Shown: positions 33,297 through 41,567 of the stretch, piece by piece
Layout of the letters: each line of letters opens with the position of its first letter
How positions within the stretch are numbered: position 1 is the first letter of the stretch
Origin: VXYK01 sp965221585
GTDB lineage: Bacteria > Actinomycetota > Acidimicrobiia > Acidimicrobiales > Aldehydirespiratoraceae
DNA length: 64,000 nucleotides
Direction of reading: 5' to 3'
Assembly (NCBI GenBank): GCA_965221585.1
Contig: OZ244898.1
Location: 1,178,001-1,242,000 of the forward strand
Notes under the pieces: generated by a model
Told to the model about the DNA's origin: nothing
Seen by the model: only the letters and a program-made list of their open reading frames with translations
The model's database searches: none
Program-made: the position numbers and the translations under genes

Positions 33297-34472
33297 ATGG
33301 GTATCGGAGCCATGGGTATCGATACCGTGGGAACTGTGAGCACCGAGCACCAGACGAGCGCCCAGTTCGCGCAGCGGCTCGACCGGGCCCGAGCCAAAAT
33401 GACCGCGCAGGGAGTTGACGTGCTGCTCCTGTCGGTCGGAGCCGACCTCCCTTACTTCTGTGGGTACGAGGCGATGCCTCTGGAGCGCATCACAATGCTG
33501 GTGGTGCCCCGCGACGGTGACGCCACGCTGGTCGTCCCCGGACTGGAAGCTCCGCGGGTCGTGCCGCGTCCTGAGGTGTTCTCGGTAAAGCCGTGGTCTG
33601 AGACCCAGGATCCGATCTCCTTGATCGCCTCGCTGATGGGTCCTGCGTCTACTGCTGCGGTTGGTGATCAGATGTGGTCCGGGTTCCTCGTCGATCTGAT
33701 GTCTGTGCAACCGAACACGGTGTTCCGTCGTGCCAGTTCGGTCACAGGAGCGATCCGGGCGATCAAGGACGACGCAGAGATCCAGCGGCTGCGAGCGGCC
33801 AGCCGCGCGGTGGATGCGATCGCCGAGCGTCTTCAGGGCGGAGAGATTCCGCTTGTCGGCCGCACCGAAGCGGAGGTGTCGGCAGAACTGGGGCGCCAGA
33901 TCATTGCTGAGGGCCATGATCGGGTCAACTTCGCCATCGTGGCGACAGGAGAGAATGCCGCGAGCCCCCACCACGAGGCGGGTTCCAGGGTGATCTCTGA
34001 GGGCGAGGCGCTGCTCTGCGACTTCGGTGGGACGATGATCGGGGACGACGGCGTCGGTTACTGCTCGGACATCACCCGGTGTGTCTGGGTGGGTGCGCGA
34101 CCGGATCGCGAGTATCTGGAGGCCTATGCAGTCCTGCACGAGGCACAGGCCGCGGCGGTCACAGCGGCCGAGGTCGGAACCCCGGCACAAGAGGTCGACC
34201 GAACCGCACGCGAGCGTATCGCTGCGGCCGGATTCGGCAGTTACTTCGTTCACCGAACCGGCCACGGGATCGGCGTTGAGGCTCATGAGGACCCCTACAT
34301 CGTCGAGGGCAATGAAGTACCGCTGGCGGCGGGCAACGCCTTCTCGATCGAACCGGGCATCTATGTCCCGAACCGCTGGGGAATGCGCCTCGAGGACATT
34401 GTTGTCGCGACCTCCTCGGGCCCCGAGTCGTTGAACCTCGTAGACCATCATCTCGCAGTCGTGGAGGCATAG
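33297..34472 (+). CDS. M24-family aminopeptidase (Xaa-Pro peptidase-like)
   Basis: Pita-bread-fold metallopeptidase of about 380-391 residues. The creatinase-like N-terminal domain is followed by the catalytic domain with five metal ligands: Asp in LLCDFGGTMIG, Asp in CSDITRCVW, His in RTGHGIGVEAHE, Glu in SIEPGIY and Glu in MRLEDIVV. It probably removes N-terminal residues before proline or cleaves a related amide. Starts ATG 33297, ATG 33312 or GTG 33336 are all in frame; the last gives the more usual N-terminus. It follows lipBA by 28 bp. Confidence 0.9.
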   Translation: MGIGAMGIDTVGTVSTEHQTSAQFAQRLDRARAKMTAQGVDVLLLSVGADLPYFCGYEAMPLERITMLVVPRDGDATLVVPGLEAPRVVPRPEVFSVKPWSETQDPISLIASLMGPASTAAVGDQMWSGFLVDLMSVQPNTVFRRASSVTGAIRAIKDDAEIQRLRAASRAVDAIAERLQGGEIPLVGRTEAEVSAELGRQIIAEGHDRVNFAIVATGENAASPHHEAGSRVISEGEALLCDFGGTMIGDDGVGYCSDITRCVWVGARPDREYLEAYAVLHEAQAAAVTAAEVGTPAQEVDRTARERIAAAGFGSYFVHRTGHGIGVEAHEDPYIVEGNEVPLAAGNAFSIEPGIYVPNRWGMRLEDIVVATSSGPESLNLVDHHLAVVEA

Positions 34473-34554
34473 TCGCGGCATAGACGCCGGGTCGTCTCAG
34501 GACGTCCAGCGGGGCCGCCGCTGAGACCCGTGGCGTAAGCGGTAGCTTGACTCG

Positions 34555-35409
34555 GTGATCCGCATTGACGCCGCCACGGTCCTTCTGCAGTGGGGGGCGG
34601 GTGGCTGGGTATTCTTGTGGGTCACGACACGGCGCCGCGAAGTCGGGCTCGGCTACGGCTGGTTGCAGCGAGCGATTTTCCTGCTGATGGGGGCGGGTTC
34701 GCTGGTCGCAGCGTTGGTGACGGAATTCGTCTGGACACGAGAGGCGGCCACTCTTGTGTTCATGGCCGCGGGTGGTGTTGCGCTGGTTGTGTCGATCGCC
34801 CGCCGCTCAGCTGGTGTCTCAGGCCAGCGGGAACTTCGCGAACGGCGTTCCGAGCGCGTCGCGGAAATGACTGGTATTGATCGTGCCGAACCGTCATTCG
34901 ATGATTCTGCGGCGGAGTTCCCCCCGAGTCTGGATCTGGTCGCGGCGGCGATCGGTATGGTCGCGGTCCTGTTCGCCTCGATCCACGCAGGCGACCCGGT
35001 GGTCTTGTCGATCGCCCGCGGCTTGGTCAGCGCCCTGTTCCTCGGTGTGGTGTCCGACGCCATGCTCCTCGGTCATTGGTACCTGGTGCAGCCGGGTCTG
35101 GCGAGGGGACCGATCCTGGAACTGGTCCGCTGGACCGGCATTGTCTGGGTGCCAGAGACCGTATTGATGCTCTGGCCCGTGGGAATGGTCTCCGTGCTCA
35201 ATGGCACGATCGACGACGCCTACAACGGACTGCTCGGGTGGTTCTGGGCAGCGTGCGTGGTGACCACCATCGGGCTTGTGGGAGTGACCCGTGCGGCGCT
35301 TACCGAACGGGCCTATTCAGCTGTCATGGCCGCCACCGGTCTGATGTATCTCGCCATCCTCACGGCATTCGGCCAGGATCTGGTCGCCCGCATCCTGCTC
35401 GCGGGCTGA
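34555..35409 (+). CDS. Multi-pass membrane protein of unknown function
   Basis: 284 residues with about seven hydrophobic segments: two or three before residue 85, a charged linker (~88-122, rich in Arg/Glu), then four to five after ~127. No motif for transport or enzyme activity was seen. The GTG start at 34555 is plausible. The following 110 bp contain two copies of the dispersed GC-rich repeat. Confidence 0.7.
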   Translation: MIRIDAATVLLQWGAGGWVFLWVTTRRREVGLGYGWLQRAIFLLMGAGSLVAALVTEFVWTREAATLVFMAAGGVALVVSIARRSAGVSGQRELRERRSERVAEMTGIDRAEPSFDDSAAEFPPSLDLVAAAIGMVAVLFASIHAGDPVVLSIARGLVSALFLGVVSDAMLLGHWYLVQPGLARGPILELVRWTGIVWVPETVLMLWPVGMVSVLNGTIDDAYNGLLGWFWAACVVTTIGLVGVTRAALTERAYSAVMAATGLMYLAILTAFGQDLVARILLAG

Positions 35410-35413
35410 ATCT

Positions 35414-35483
35414 CGCCGGGCGTAGCCGGAGCCGCGGGGTGTTGTTGCGGTGTCTTTGCCGGGCGTAGCCGGAGCCGCGGTCC
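35414..35483. repeat. Dispersed intergenic GC-rich repeat, copies 2 and 3
   Basis: CGCCGGGCGTAGCCGGAGCC plus GCGG at 35414-35439 and again at 35457-35480, separated by 17 bp, between the membrane protein gene and ku. The cores match the copy in the suf operon and those near the tRNA cluster. Confidence 0.75.
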
Positions 35484-35521
35484 CTGTCACCGGAACCGTG
35501 TACTGCATCTAGACTAAGACC

Positions 35522-36430
35522 GTGCCCAGAGCGTTTTGGAGCGGAAGCATCAGCTTCGGACTGGTCAACATTCCGGTGCGCCTGTTCGCCGCGGTCCGAC
35601 GCAAGACCGTCCGGTTCAACCAGATCGACTCGTCCACGGGAGCGCGCGTCAAACAGAAACTGGTCTCGTCGGAGGACGGTGAAGAAGTCCCCAGGGAACG
35701 GATAGTGAAGGGGTATTCGCTCGAAGACGGCAGCTACGTGACCATCTCCGAAGAAGAGATGACAGCGCTCGACCCAGAGATGGCACGAACCATCAACATT
35801 GACGAGTTCATCGACCTGGTCGACATCGACCCGATCTTCTACGACAACGCCTACTATCTGGCCCCGGCCGATCAGGCCGCGAAGCCTTACAAACTGTTGG
35901 CCACCGCCATGGAGCAGGCGGGAAAGGTCGGAATCTGCCATTTCGTGATGCGTTCAAAACGCTATCTGGCCGCGGTGCGGCCTGTCGAAGGGCGGCTGTT
36001 GTTGTCGACGATGCTGTATCACGACGAGATCGTCGACCACTCTGAGATAGACGGCTTCGACCTGCTGGCGGAGACTGACATCGACGAGCGGGAACAGGCG
36101 ATGGCCGAACAGTTGATAGCGACGCTCAATGCGACCTTCGACCCGACCCGCCACAACGACACCTACCGGGAAGCGGTTCTGGAATTGATCGAACGCAAAG
36201 CCGCGGGGGAGCGGAGCGACGATCTGCTGAGAGCGCCCGCTCCCAGCTCCGACAAGGTCATTGATCTGATGGCGGCCCTCGAAGCCTCCGTGAACGAGGC
36301 CAAGAAATCGCGTCAACGCTCGTCGTCCGAGACCAAGGCTGGAACCAAAATCGGAACCAAGAACAGAAGCAAGGGCGGCAAACGCAAACCCGCAGACGTT
36401 TCGGTTGAGCCGTCCGAACGCTCGGCGTGA
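35522..36430 (+). CDS. ku: Ku DNA end-binding protein (NHEJ)
   Basis: 302-residue bacterial Ku that rings broken DNA ends and recruits LigD. The start MPRAFWSGSISFGLVNIPVRL and the core KGYSLEDGSYVTISEEE, LAPADQAAKPYKLL and GICHFVMRSKRYLAAVRP are diagnostic. The C-terminal ~50 residues are a Lys/Ser/Arg-rich tail as in many bacterial Ku proteins, which adds DNA affinity. GTG start at 35522. The LigD-type polymerase gene follows 9 bp later. Confidence 0.95.
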   Translation: MPRAFWSGSISFGLVNIPVRLFAAVRRKTVRFNQIDSSTGARVKQKLVSSEDGEEVPRERIVKGYSLEDGSYVTISEEEMTALDPEMARTINIDEFIDLVDIDPIFYDNAYYLAPADQAAKPYKLLATAMEQAGKVGICHFVMRSKRYLAAVRPVEGRLLLSTMLYHDEIVDHSEIDGFDLLAETDIDEREQAMAEQLIATLNATFDPTRHNDTYREAVLELIERKAAGERSDDLLRAPAPSSDKVIDLMAALEASVNEAKKSRQRSSSETKAGTKIGTKNRSKGGKRKPADVSVEPSERSA

Positions 36431-36439
36431 CCTCGGCCG

Positions 36440-37348
36440 ATGGCTGAGGCAGAGCGCGTCCAGGTCACAGTCGGCGGCCACCGGTTGTCGGTCAGCAACC
36501 TCGACAAGGTCCTGTATCCGTTGGTCGGGTTCACCAAGGCCCAGGTGATCGACTACTACGTCAGGGTCGCGCCGTGGCTGCTGCCACACATCGAGGATCG
36601 CGGCGTCACCCTGCGACGTTGGCCTGACGGGGTCACAGCGCAGTCCTTCTTCGAGAAGCGCTGTCCTTCTCATCGGCCCGGTTGGGTGAGCACCTGTACC
36701 GGTCCCGGCGACCGCCGGGGCGGCATCGACTACTGCCGACTGGACTCAGTCGCGGCGCTGGCTTGGACCGCGAATCTGGCAGCGCTTGAGATTCACTCAC
36801 CTATGGCTCGCTGCGGCGACATCGAGTCACCGTCAATGCTCGTGTTCGATCTCGACCCGGGTGATCCGGCGACGATCGTCGAGTGCTGCCAGGTGGCTCT
36901 GGAGATCCAGTCGGTGTTGAAGAGCGTGGATCTGGTGGCCTGCGCCAAGAGTTCCGGAAACAAGGGTCTGCAACTGTATGTGCCACTCAATTCACCGCAC
37001 ACGCATGCAGACGCGTCCGATTTCGCCTTGGCTGTGGCGCAGGTCCTCGAACAGAGATCCCCGGATTCCATCTTGTCCAACATGAACCGCAAGCGCCGCG
37101 CCGGCAAGGTCTTCATCGACTGGAGCCAGAACTCGCGCCACAAGACGACGATCGCCCCCTATTCCCTGCGTGGTGGTGACCGGCCGACGGTGTCGACTCC
37201 GCTGAGCTGGGACGAGGTTGCTGACGGCGCCGATGGCGAGCCGCTCATCTTTGAAGCCGCCGAGGTGCTCGAACGCGTCGAGTCTCTGGGTGATCTGTTT
37301 GCCGACACCATCACGGTGCAGCAGCAACTCCCGACCGCGGGCGCCTGA
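36440..37348 (+). CDS. ligD: LigD-type polymerase/primase domain protein (NHEJ)
   Basis: 302-residue stand-alone polymerase domain of the LigD family (archaeo-eukaryotic primase fold), which fills gaps at DNA ends during non-homologous joining. It shows SNLDKVLYPLVGFTKAQVIDYY, metal-binding MLVFDLDPGDPATI, SSGNKGLQLYVPL with the conserved His region, and KVFIDWSQNSRHKTTIAPYSLRG. The ligase and nuclease domains of full LigD are absent from this frame and not encoded next to it. It forms a pair with ku. Confidence 0.93.
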   Translation: MAEAERVQVTVGGHRLSVSNLDKVLYPLVGFTKAQVIDYYVRVAPWLLPHIEDRGVTLRRWPDGVTAQSFFEKRCPSHRPGWVSTCTGPGDRRGGIDYCRLDSVAALAWTANLAALEIHSPMARCGDIESPSMLVFDLDPGDPATIVECCQVALEIQSVLKSVDLVACAKSSGNKGLQLYVPLNSPHTHADASDFALAVAQVLEQRSPDSILSNMNRKRRAGKVFIDWSQNSRHKTTIAPYSLRGGDRPTVSTPLSWDEVADGADGEPLIFEAAEVLERVESLGDLFADTITVQQQLPTAGA

Positions 37349-37349
37349 C

Positions 37350-37562
37350 GCAGCCCGTCGGTCCGAGCCGTTGGTCTCGATCTCGTCGATGACGCCGGCC
37401 ATGAATCCGTGCGGGTCCGGGGCCTCGGCGAGAAAGCGGGTGGGAGCAGATCTTCCCAAGCAGCGGGATCGGTCTCCCTCAGAACCTCATGGGGGATGTA
37501 GGTGGAAGCGTCGCGGTCGTACTCGCTGAGACGTTCACGCACGACCGGTTCGAGGCCGGCCT
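37350..37562 (-). pseudogene. Decayed gene fragment (copy A), shared with 49850-50060
   Basis: Minus-strand coding remnant reading GLEPVVRERLSEYDRDAS then TYIPHEVLRETDPAAWE, after which the sense continues in another frame (PTRFLAEAPDPHGFMAGV, then IDEIETNGSDR). A closely similar remnant lies at the right side of the island. The family was not recognised. The frame break and lack of a start indicate a pseudogene directly behind the LigD gene. Confidence 0.5.
37453..37559. repeat. 107-bp direct repeat, left copy (island flank)
   Basis: Matches 49895-50001 in the same orientation at 103 of 107 positions by eye. It is followed at 37561-37578 by CTTCACCACGGTCATCGG, which also occurs beyond the right copy at 50134-50151 after a 132-bp extra segment. 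The two copies bracket 12.4 kb carrying defence-type genes. Confidence 0.85.
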
Positions 37563-37766
37563 TCACCACGGTCATCGGTATGAAACGTCAACCGACTGTT
37601 GTTGCTGTGTCGTTGCTAATGCTGTCGCGGGAGTATCAGCTGATGACAGCGAGGTTAGGGGCCTTGGGGGGTTAGTTCATGCGTTGGAGTGTGATACTGA
37701 AGTTGCCTTCGCGGGTGGGTGTTGAACCAGGGCTGCGGTACCAGCATCGACGAGGTATTGATTGTG

Positions 37767-37791
37767 TCAGATATTTCTGATATATTTCTGA
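37767..37791. promoter_or_regulatory. AT-rich operator/promoter candidate of the AbiE pair
   Basis: TCAGA-TATT-TCTGA (37767-37780), a perfect 5-bp inverted repeat, is followed directly by TATATTTCTGA, repeating the right half. The AT-rich patch (with a TATATT -10-like box) stands out in GC-rich surroundings 45-70 bp before the antitoxin gene. AbiEi antitoxins are known to repress their own promoter at repeats, so this is a likely target. Confidence 0.5.
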
Positions 37792-37835
37792 CTACACACC
37801 GTGTTCATCTCACCACACACGAAGGGAGGGCAACC

Positions 37836-38459
37836 GTGGCATCTGTGGCGGACAAGATTACGCAGGCGGTTACCGAGCGCGGACCGGGGGCATGGGTATG
37901 CACCCCCGGGGACTTTCTGGGCCTGGGGAGCCGTGAGGCGGTCGACCAGGCACTGTCGCGCTTGACCAAGGCCGGCAAGCTGCGCCGGATCGGGCATGGC
38001 CTGTATGACATGCCGCGGTTCAGCAGCGTGCTGGGCCGGTCTGCGCCGGCCGACATGGACGCCGTCGTGGCGGCGTTGGCGAGGCGGGACGGCGTGCGGA
38101 TCATGGCCGACGGGCTGGTAGCCGCTAATCGGCTGGGCCTCACCAATGCGGTGCCGGCAAGGGCCAGCTACCTCACCGACGGCGCCTCCAGGACGCTTCG
38201 GATCGACGGCAGAACCGTTCGGTTCCGACACGGCAGGCCCAGAATCATGCAGTGGGCCGGCAGGCCAGCAGCACCGGTGGTTCAGGCGCTGGACTGGCTC
38301 GGCCCCGACGCCGCCGCCGATGCCCAGGTCGTCGAGATGCTCAGGCGCAGCCTTCCTGTTGACGTGAAGCACGATCTCAAGCAGAACATAAGCGACGTCC
38401 CCGGCTGGGCGGCACCGCTCGTGCGCAGCATCGTGGCCGATCAAAAAGCCGTCGCGTGA
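37836..38459 (+). CDS. AbiEi-type antitoxin / DUF6088 family protein
   Basis: 207-residue protein with an N-terminal winged helix (VCTPGDFLGLGSREAVDQAL, RLTKAGKLRRIGHGLYDMP) as in AbiEi antitoxins and DUF6088 proteins, and a C-terminal domain typical of that family. It would neutralise the AbiEii-like toxin and autorepress. GTG 37836 follows GGGAGGG. The toxin start overlaps its stop by 4 bp (GTGA). Confidence 0.85.
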   Translation: MASVADKITQAVTERGPGAWVCTPGDFLGLGSREAVDQALSRLTKAGKLRRIGHGLYDMPRFSSVLGRSAPADMDAVVAALARRDGVRIMADGLVAANRLGLTNAVPARASYLTDGASRTLRIDGRTVRFRHGRPRIMQWAGRPAAPVVQALDWLGPDAAADAQVVEMLRRSLPVDVKHDLKQNISDVPGWAAPLVRSIVADQKAVA

Positions 38460-39493
38460 ACGCAGCATTCGCAGCGTTCCTCGGCCTCGCTGAGCAAGAC
38501 CGGCGCGACGTAATCGAATCGGCCGCTGGCCGTCTTGACACGCTGCCCACCTATGTCGAAAAGGACCTCTGGGTCTGCGTCGTTCTGGACGCGATCTTCA
38601 ACGGACTGCCCGATGGCCACCCTCGCCTGCTCTTCAAGGGCGGAACCTCGCTGTCGAAGGTGTTCAGGCTGATCGACCGGTTCTCCGAAGACATCGATCT
38701 CGTCGTGTACCGAGACGACTTGGGTTTCGGAGGAGATCGAGACCCGACCGCGGCGAGCGCCCTGTCGAAGAAAAAGCGAGCTGCGCTCTTCAAGACTCTC
38801 ACCAGCGAGTGCAGCAGTTACGTACTCGGGGACTTGCGGACAGCGTTGGCTGACGCGATCGGTGAGGCCAGCGAAGAATGCCTCATCGTCCCTAACACCG
38901 ACGATCCGCAGTCGCTGTTGGTTGAGTACCCCACGCTGTACCCGGTCAGCGACACTGCCTACGTCGCGCCGAGCGTGAAGATCGAAGCCGGCGCGAGATC
39001 GGCTCTCGATCCCAACCAGTCCAGCGGCGTCACGGCATTCATTGACGACGAACTGCACAACGCCTCGCTCGACGTAGCCAACATCAGAGTGCTCTCGCCG
39101 CAGAGGACATACTGGGAAAAGCTGCTGATCCTGCACGGCGCCCACTGCGGGCACCGAGACCAAGGGCGAATCCCGGAGGACAGGAACCGGATCTCACGCC
39201 ACTACTACGACGCCGCAATGATCACGGCGACCGAGACGGGCGCGTCGGCCCTGTCAGACCTTGACCTTCTTGACGCAGTACGCAGCCACAACCTCATGGC
39301 CTTCAAGCAAGCATGGAAGCGCTTCGAAGAGGCCACCCCCGGTTCGGTGAAACTGGTGCCCCAACCCGGACTGCGCGAAGCAATCGAACGGGACTATGCG
39401 GCCATGCAGAGCATGATCCTCGGCGATGCTCCCGAATTCGAATGGATCAACGAACGACTGCAGGACGCCGAGAACGTCATCAATCACAGCTAG
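38456..39493 (+). CDS. AbiEii/AbiGii-family nucleotidyltransferase toxin
   Basis: 345-residue toxin of type IV-like AbiE systems. The nucleotidyltransferase signature is clear: LLFKGGTSLSKVFRLI followed by RFSEDIDLVVY, giving G-G-T-S and D-x-D. The C-terminal part has SPQRTYWEKLLILHG and H-x-x-D-x-x-R-like elements. Characterised members (for example MenT/AbiEii) add nucleotides to tRNA or otherwise use NTPs and block growth, serving phage defence. Paired with the overlapping AbiEi gene. Confidence 0.9.
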   Translation: MNAAFAAFLGLAEQDRRDVIESAAGRLDTLPTYVEKDLWVCVVLDAIFNGLPDGHPRLLFKGGTSLSKVFRLIDRFSEDIDLVVYRDDLGFGGDRDPTAASALSKKKRAALFKTLTSECSSYVLGDLRTALADAIGEASEECLIVPNTDDPQSLLVEYPTLYPVSDTAYVAPSVKIEAGARSALDPNQSSGVTAFIDDELHNASLDVANIRVLSPQRTYWEKLLILHGAHCGHRDQGRIPEDRNRISRHYYDAAMITATETGASALSDLDLLDAVRSHNLMAFKQAWKRFEEATPGSVKLVPQPGLREAIERDYAAMQSMILGDAPEFEWINERLQDAENVINHS

Positions 39494-39876
39494 CGGCCAT
39501 CAGGCTGAACGAGCACACGGTGTGCCGGATCGGTGCGGGCGCCGGTGTCGGCGTCGAACGTGGCCCACAGCTGCAAGCAGTTAGGTTGTAGTTATCGAAG
39601 TTCCTTGATCATGTCCCCCAATTCGTCAAGCCTGTCCATCAGAATGCAGTGAGAAACGACAGTCCAGTACGTTTTGTTCGTCTCAGCGCCCCTCAACGCC
39701 TGCCCTCCGGGATGGCCTGGGTTAGTGAGCTGTGGCCGTGTCGGTCCGCCCCGCCTCAAGCGAATCGCACCCCCCTCTGGCAGCACTCTCAAATCCCTTT
39801 GATGGTCAGCGAAATTACAAGTACGTTGTTTCGGGCCCCTTGCTGGATGGGCAGCAGGCGGCGAAAGGGGTATGCG
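39494..39876. other. Intergenic stretch, no supported gene
   Basis: About 380 bp between the AbiEii gene and the small DUF2188-like gene. A minus-strand frame ending at 39592 reads YWTVVSHCILMDRLDELGD and looks protein-like only near its end; upstream it is low-complexity Arg/Pro-rich, so it may be a gene remnant but is not called. Confidence 0.4.
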
Positions 39877-40041
39877 ATGGACAAGAAGCCAGGGATCCAC
39901 ACCGTCAAGCATGGCGGCGGTTGGGCCAACCGTCGTGCAGGGTCAGACCCGGTAAGCAAGGGCTACCCGACGAAGAAGGAATCTCAGCAGGCGGGCGCGT
40001 CTGCCTTGGTCAAAGGCGCTTTGGCGGCGGGGTGGACCTAG
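39877..40041 (+). CDS. DUF2188-like small protein
   Basis: 54-residue protein MDKKPGIHTVKHGGGWANRR..., with VSKGYPTKKESQQAG in the middle. The pattern of an aromatic strand, Gly-rich turn and K-E-x-x-x-x-A helix fits the DUF2188 family, small proteins often found in accessory regions. ATG 39877 follows GAAAGGGG. Role unknown. Confidence 0.7.
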   Translation: MDKKPGIHTVKHGGGWANRRAGSDPVSKGYPTKKESQQAGASALVKGALAAGWT

Positions 40042-40103
40042 TGGTGTGGAGGACGGCGAAATTGCCTCACTTCCCCACATCCCGTCTGGAGGGCTGAAGG
40101 CCC

Positions 40104-41096
40104 ATGACAGAAGCCCACGCAGAAGGCGGTGTTGATGACCATTCCGATAGTGGAGATGCCGGGTCTACGCCGTCGGACATTGACTCCTTGAACAGACAGT
40201 TCTACCAGGAGCACGGACCTCCGGGGTATCTTCACATGCGCCTCCGAACTCTCTGTGTGGTCGGTGGTGCCTACGAGCAGTTCAAGGGGATTCTCGCTGA
40301 GGGGATCGAGGTCGCCGACTTCTCCATGAAGCTCAGCGCAGCAGATGGGGACGATGACGTTGCTATGAAGTCCGACATGGCGTTCAGGGAGCAGTACATG
40401 AGCATCGAGGCTCATCATCTCAAGCATCTGGCTGCGGAAACACTCATACGCATGTTCTTGGGCCATCGAGGGTCTCCGCACTGTCCCTGGTGGGAGATAT
40501 CGAGAGAGACGAACTTCGCCACGTTCAAGGAGACAGTCAGCAGCCAAATTCTTCGGGTTGCTGGGCAGAGGTTGATGTCCGATGTGGGCGATGTGTTTCT
40601 TGGCCTGCCGACGGATCCTTCATCTCTGTCTGAAGAACAGTTGGATGTTGTTGACAATCTCGCCAGCTTCTTGCGGGTTTTTGCGAGAGAGTGGTTAGAC
40701 GAGTCAAAGTCCTACAATGCCACCAAACATGGGTTGACCGCAGTTCCCTGCGACACCGCTCTGGCCGTCGGCACACACGACAGCAGAATGCTCGCAGTGG
40801 GAAGCGGCAAGAGTCTGGCCCATTTGACGCATAAGCGGCGGCAGAACGGTGAAAGAGAATGGCATCTGACGACTCGGTGGATTCGCTTAGAGCAAGCTTT
40901 AGTGGCGACTGATTTGATTTGCCGAATGCTCGCATCTTTGTGGAGTGTTGCGCGAGCGAGATACGGCATTACGAATCAATACCTTCCGTTCATGCTGCCT
41001 TCATCAGCTTTCTCCACAAAAGAGCTTCAACAGATGGGAGCTAGAGGTGCCAGAGAGATGTCGTGGTACCAGTTCACCGAGATAAATCGACATTGA
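40104..41096 (+). CDS. Hypothetical protein, possibly HEPN-like helical domain
   Basis: 330 residues, mostly helical, with no known domain identified. An acidic Asp/Ser-rich N-terminus is followed by a helical core with EAHHLKHLAAETLIRMFLGH and REWLDESKSYNATKHGL. The R-x-x-x-x..N-x-x-K-H-G pattern resembles HEPN-type or related helical proteins of defence islands. Base composition is lower in GC than the core genome around it, in line with acquisition. ATG 40104; it follows the DUF2188-like gene. Confidence 0.65.
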   Translation: MTEAHAEGGVDDHSDSGDAGSTPSDIDSLNRQFYQEHGPPGYLHMRLRTLCVVGGAYEQFKGILAEGIEVADFSMKLSAADGDDDVAMKSDMAFREQYMSIEAHHLKHLAAETLIRMFLGHRGSPHCPWWEISRETNFATFKETVSSQILRVAGQRLMSDVGDVFLGLPTDPSSLSEEQLDVVDNLASFLRVFAREWLDESKSYNATKHGLTAVPCDTALAVGTHDSRMLAVGSGKSLAHLTHKRRQNGEREWHLTTRWIRLEQALVATDLICRMLASLWSVARARYGITNQYLPFMLPSSAFSTKELQQMGARGAREMSWYQFTEINRH

Positions 41097-41567
41097 GACA
41101 TCTGGAGCTCACCGCCTCCCAGTCGCTTGTTTCACCTGCTCAGCCTCCGATTAGCAGGTTGGTTTGTCGCGATTGCGCGTCATCTCCTGCTTGCAGGGCT
41201 ATGGAAATCAACGTCTGTTGGGGACCAGTCGATCTCAACAAACCGGAGGTGCCCGACTGTGTACCGCTGCCACGGGGACCCCTCATTATGACTTCGTGCT
41301 CGATCCCGGCTCGTCTGAAGACGACTGGAGTGCTCTAGAGCCGCCACCCGTGGCGTCTACCCGACGGCTGTTGCGACCATGCGCATGGAACTTGTCGAGG
41401 GCCGCTAAAGCCGTGATCTCGTCATTGTTAGGTCACCGTGGTAGAAGCCCGCGTGCACCTCGCGACCACAAGTCGGCGGTTCACCTGCCACCAATGACGG
41501 GCGGGCCACAGCGGCACGGAGCCGGGCGTGGGGTTCGTTAGGCGGCAGTCAATTCGCTGACGAATCG
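41097..41567. other. Intergenic stretch, no supported gene
   Basis: About 470 bp between convergent genes (the hypothetical at 40104 and the DUF2971-like gene). Both strands contain only short frames without ribosome sites or recognisable protein sequence. Confidence 0.5.

Noticed and set aside
36992..37575. Minus-strand frames over the ligD end as an intact gene
   Set aside because: The recognisable part switches frame near 37450 and overlaps the LigD gene; treated as a decayed fragment.
39592..39912. Minus-strand frame ending LDELGDMIKELR
   Set aside because: Only the last ~25 residues look like protein and no start or ribosome site is evident; kept as a possible remnant only.
41063..41541. 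Short plus-strand frames after the 40104 gene
   Set aside because: Overlap each other, lack ribosome sites and show no conserved pattern.
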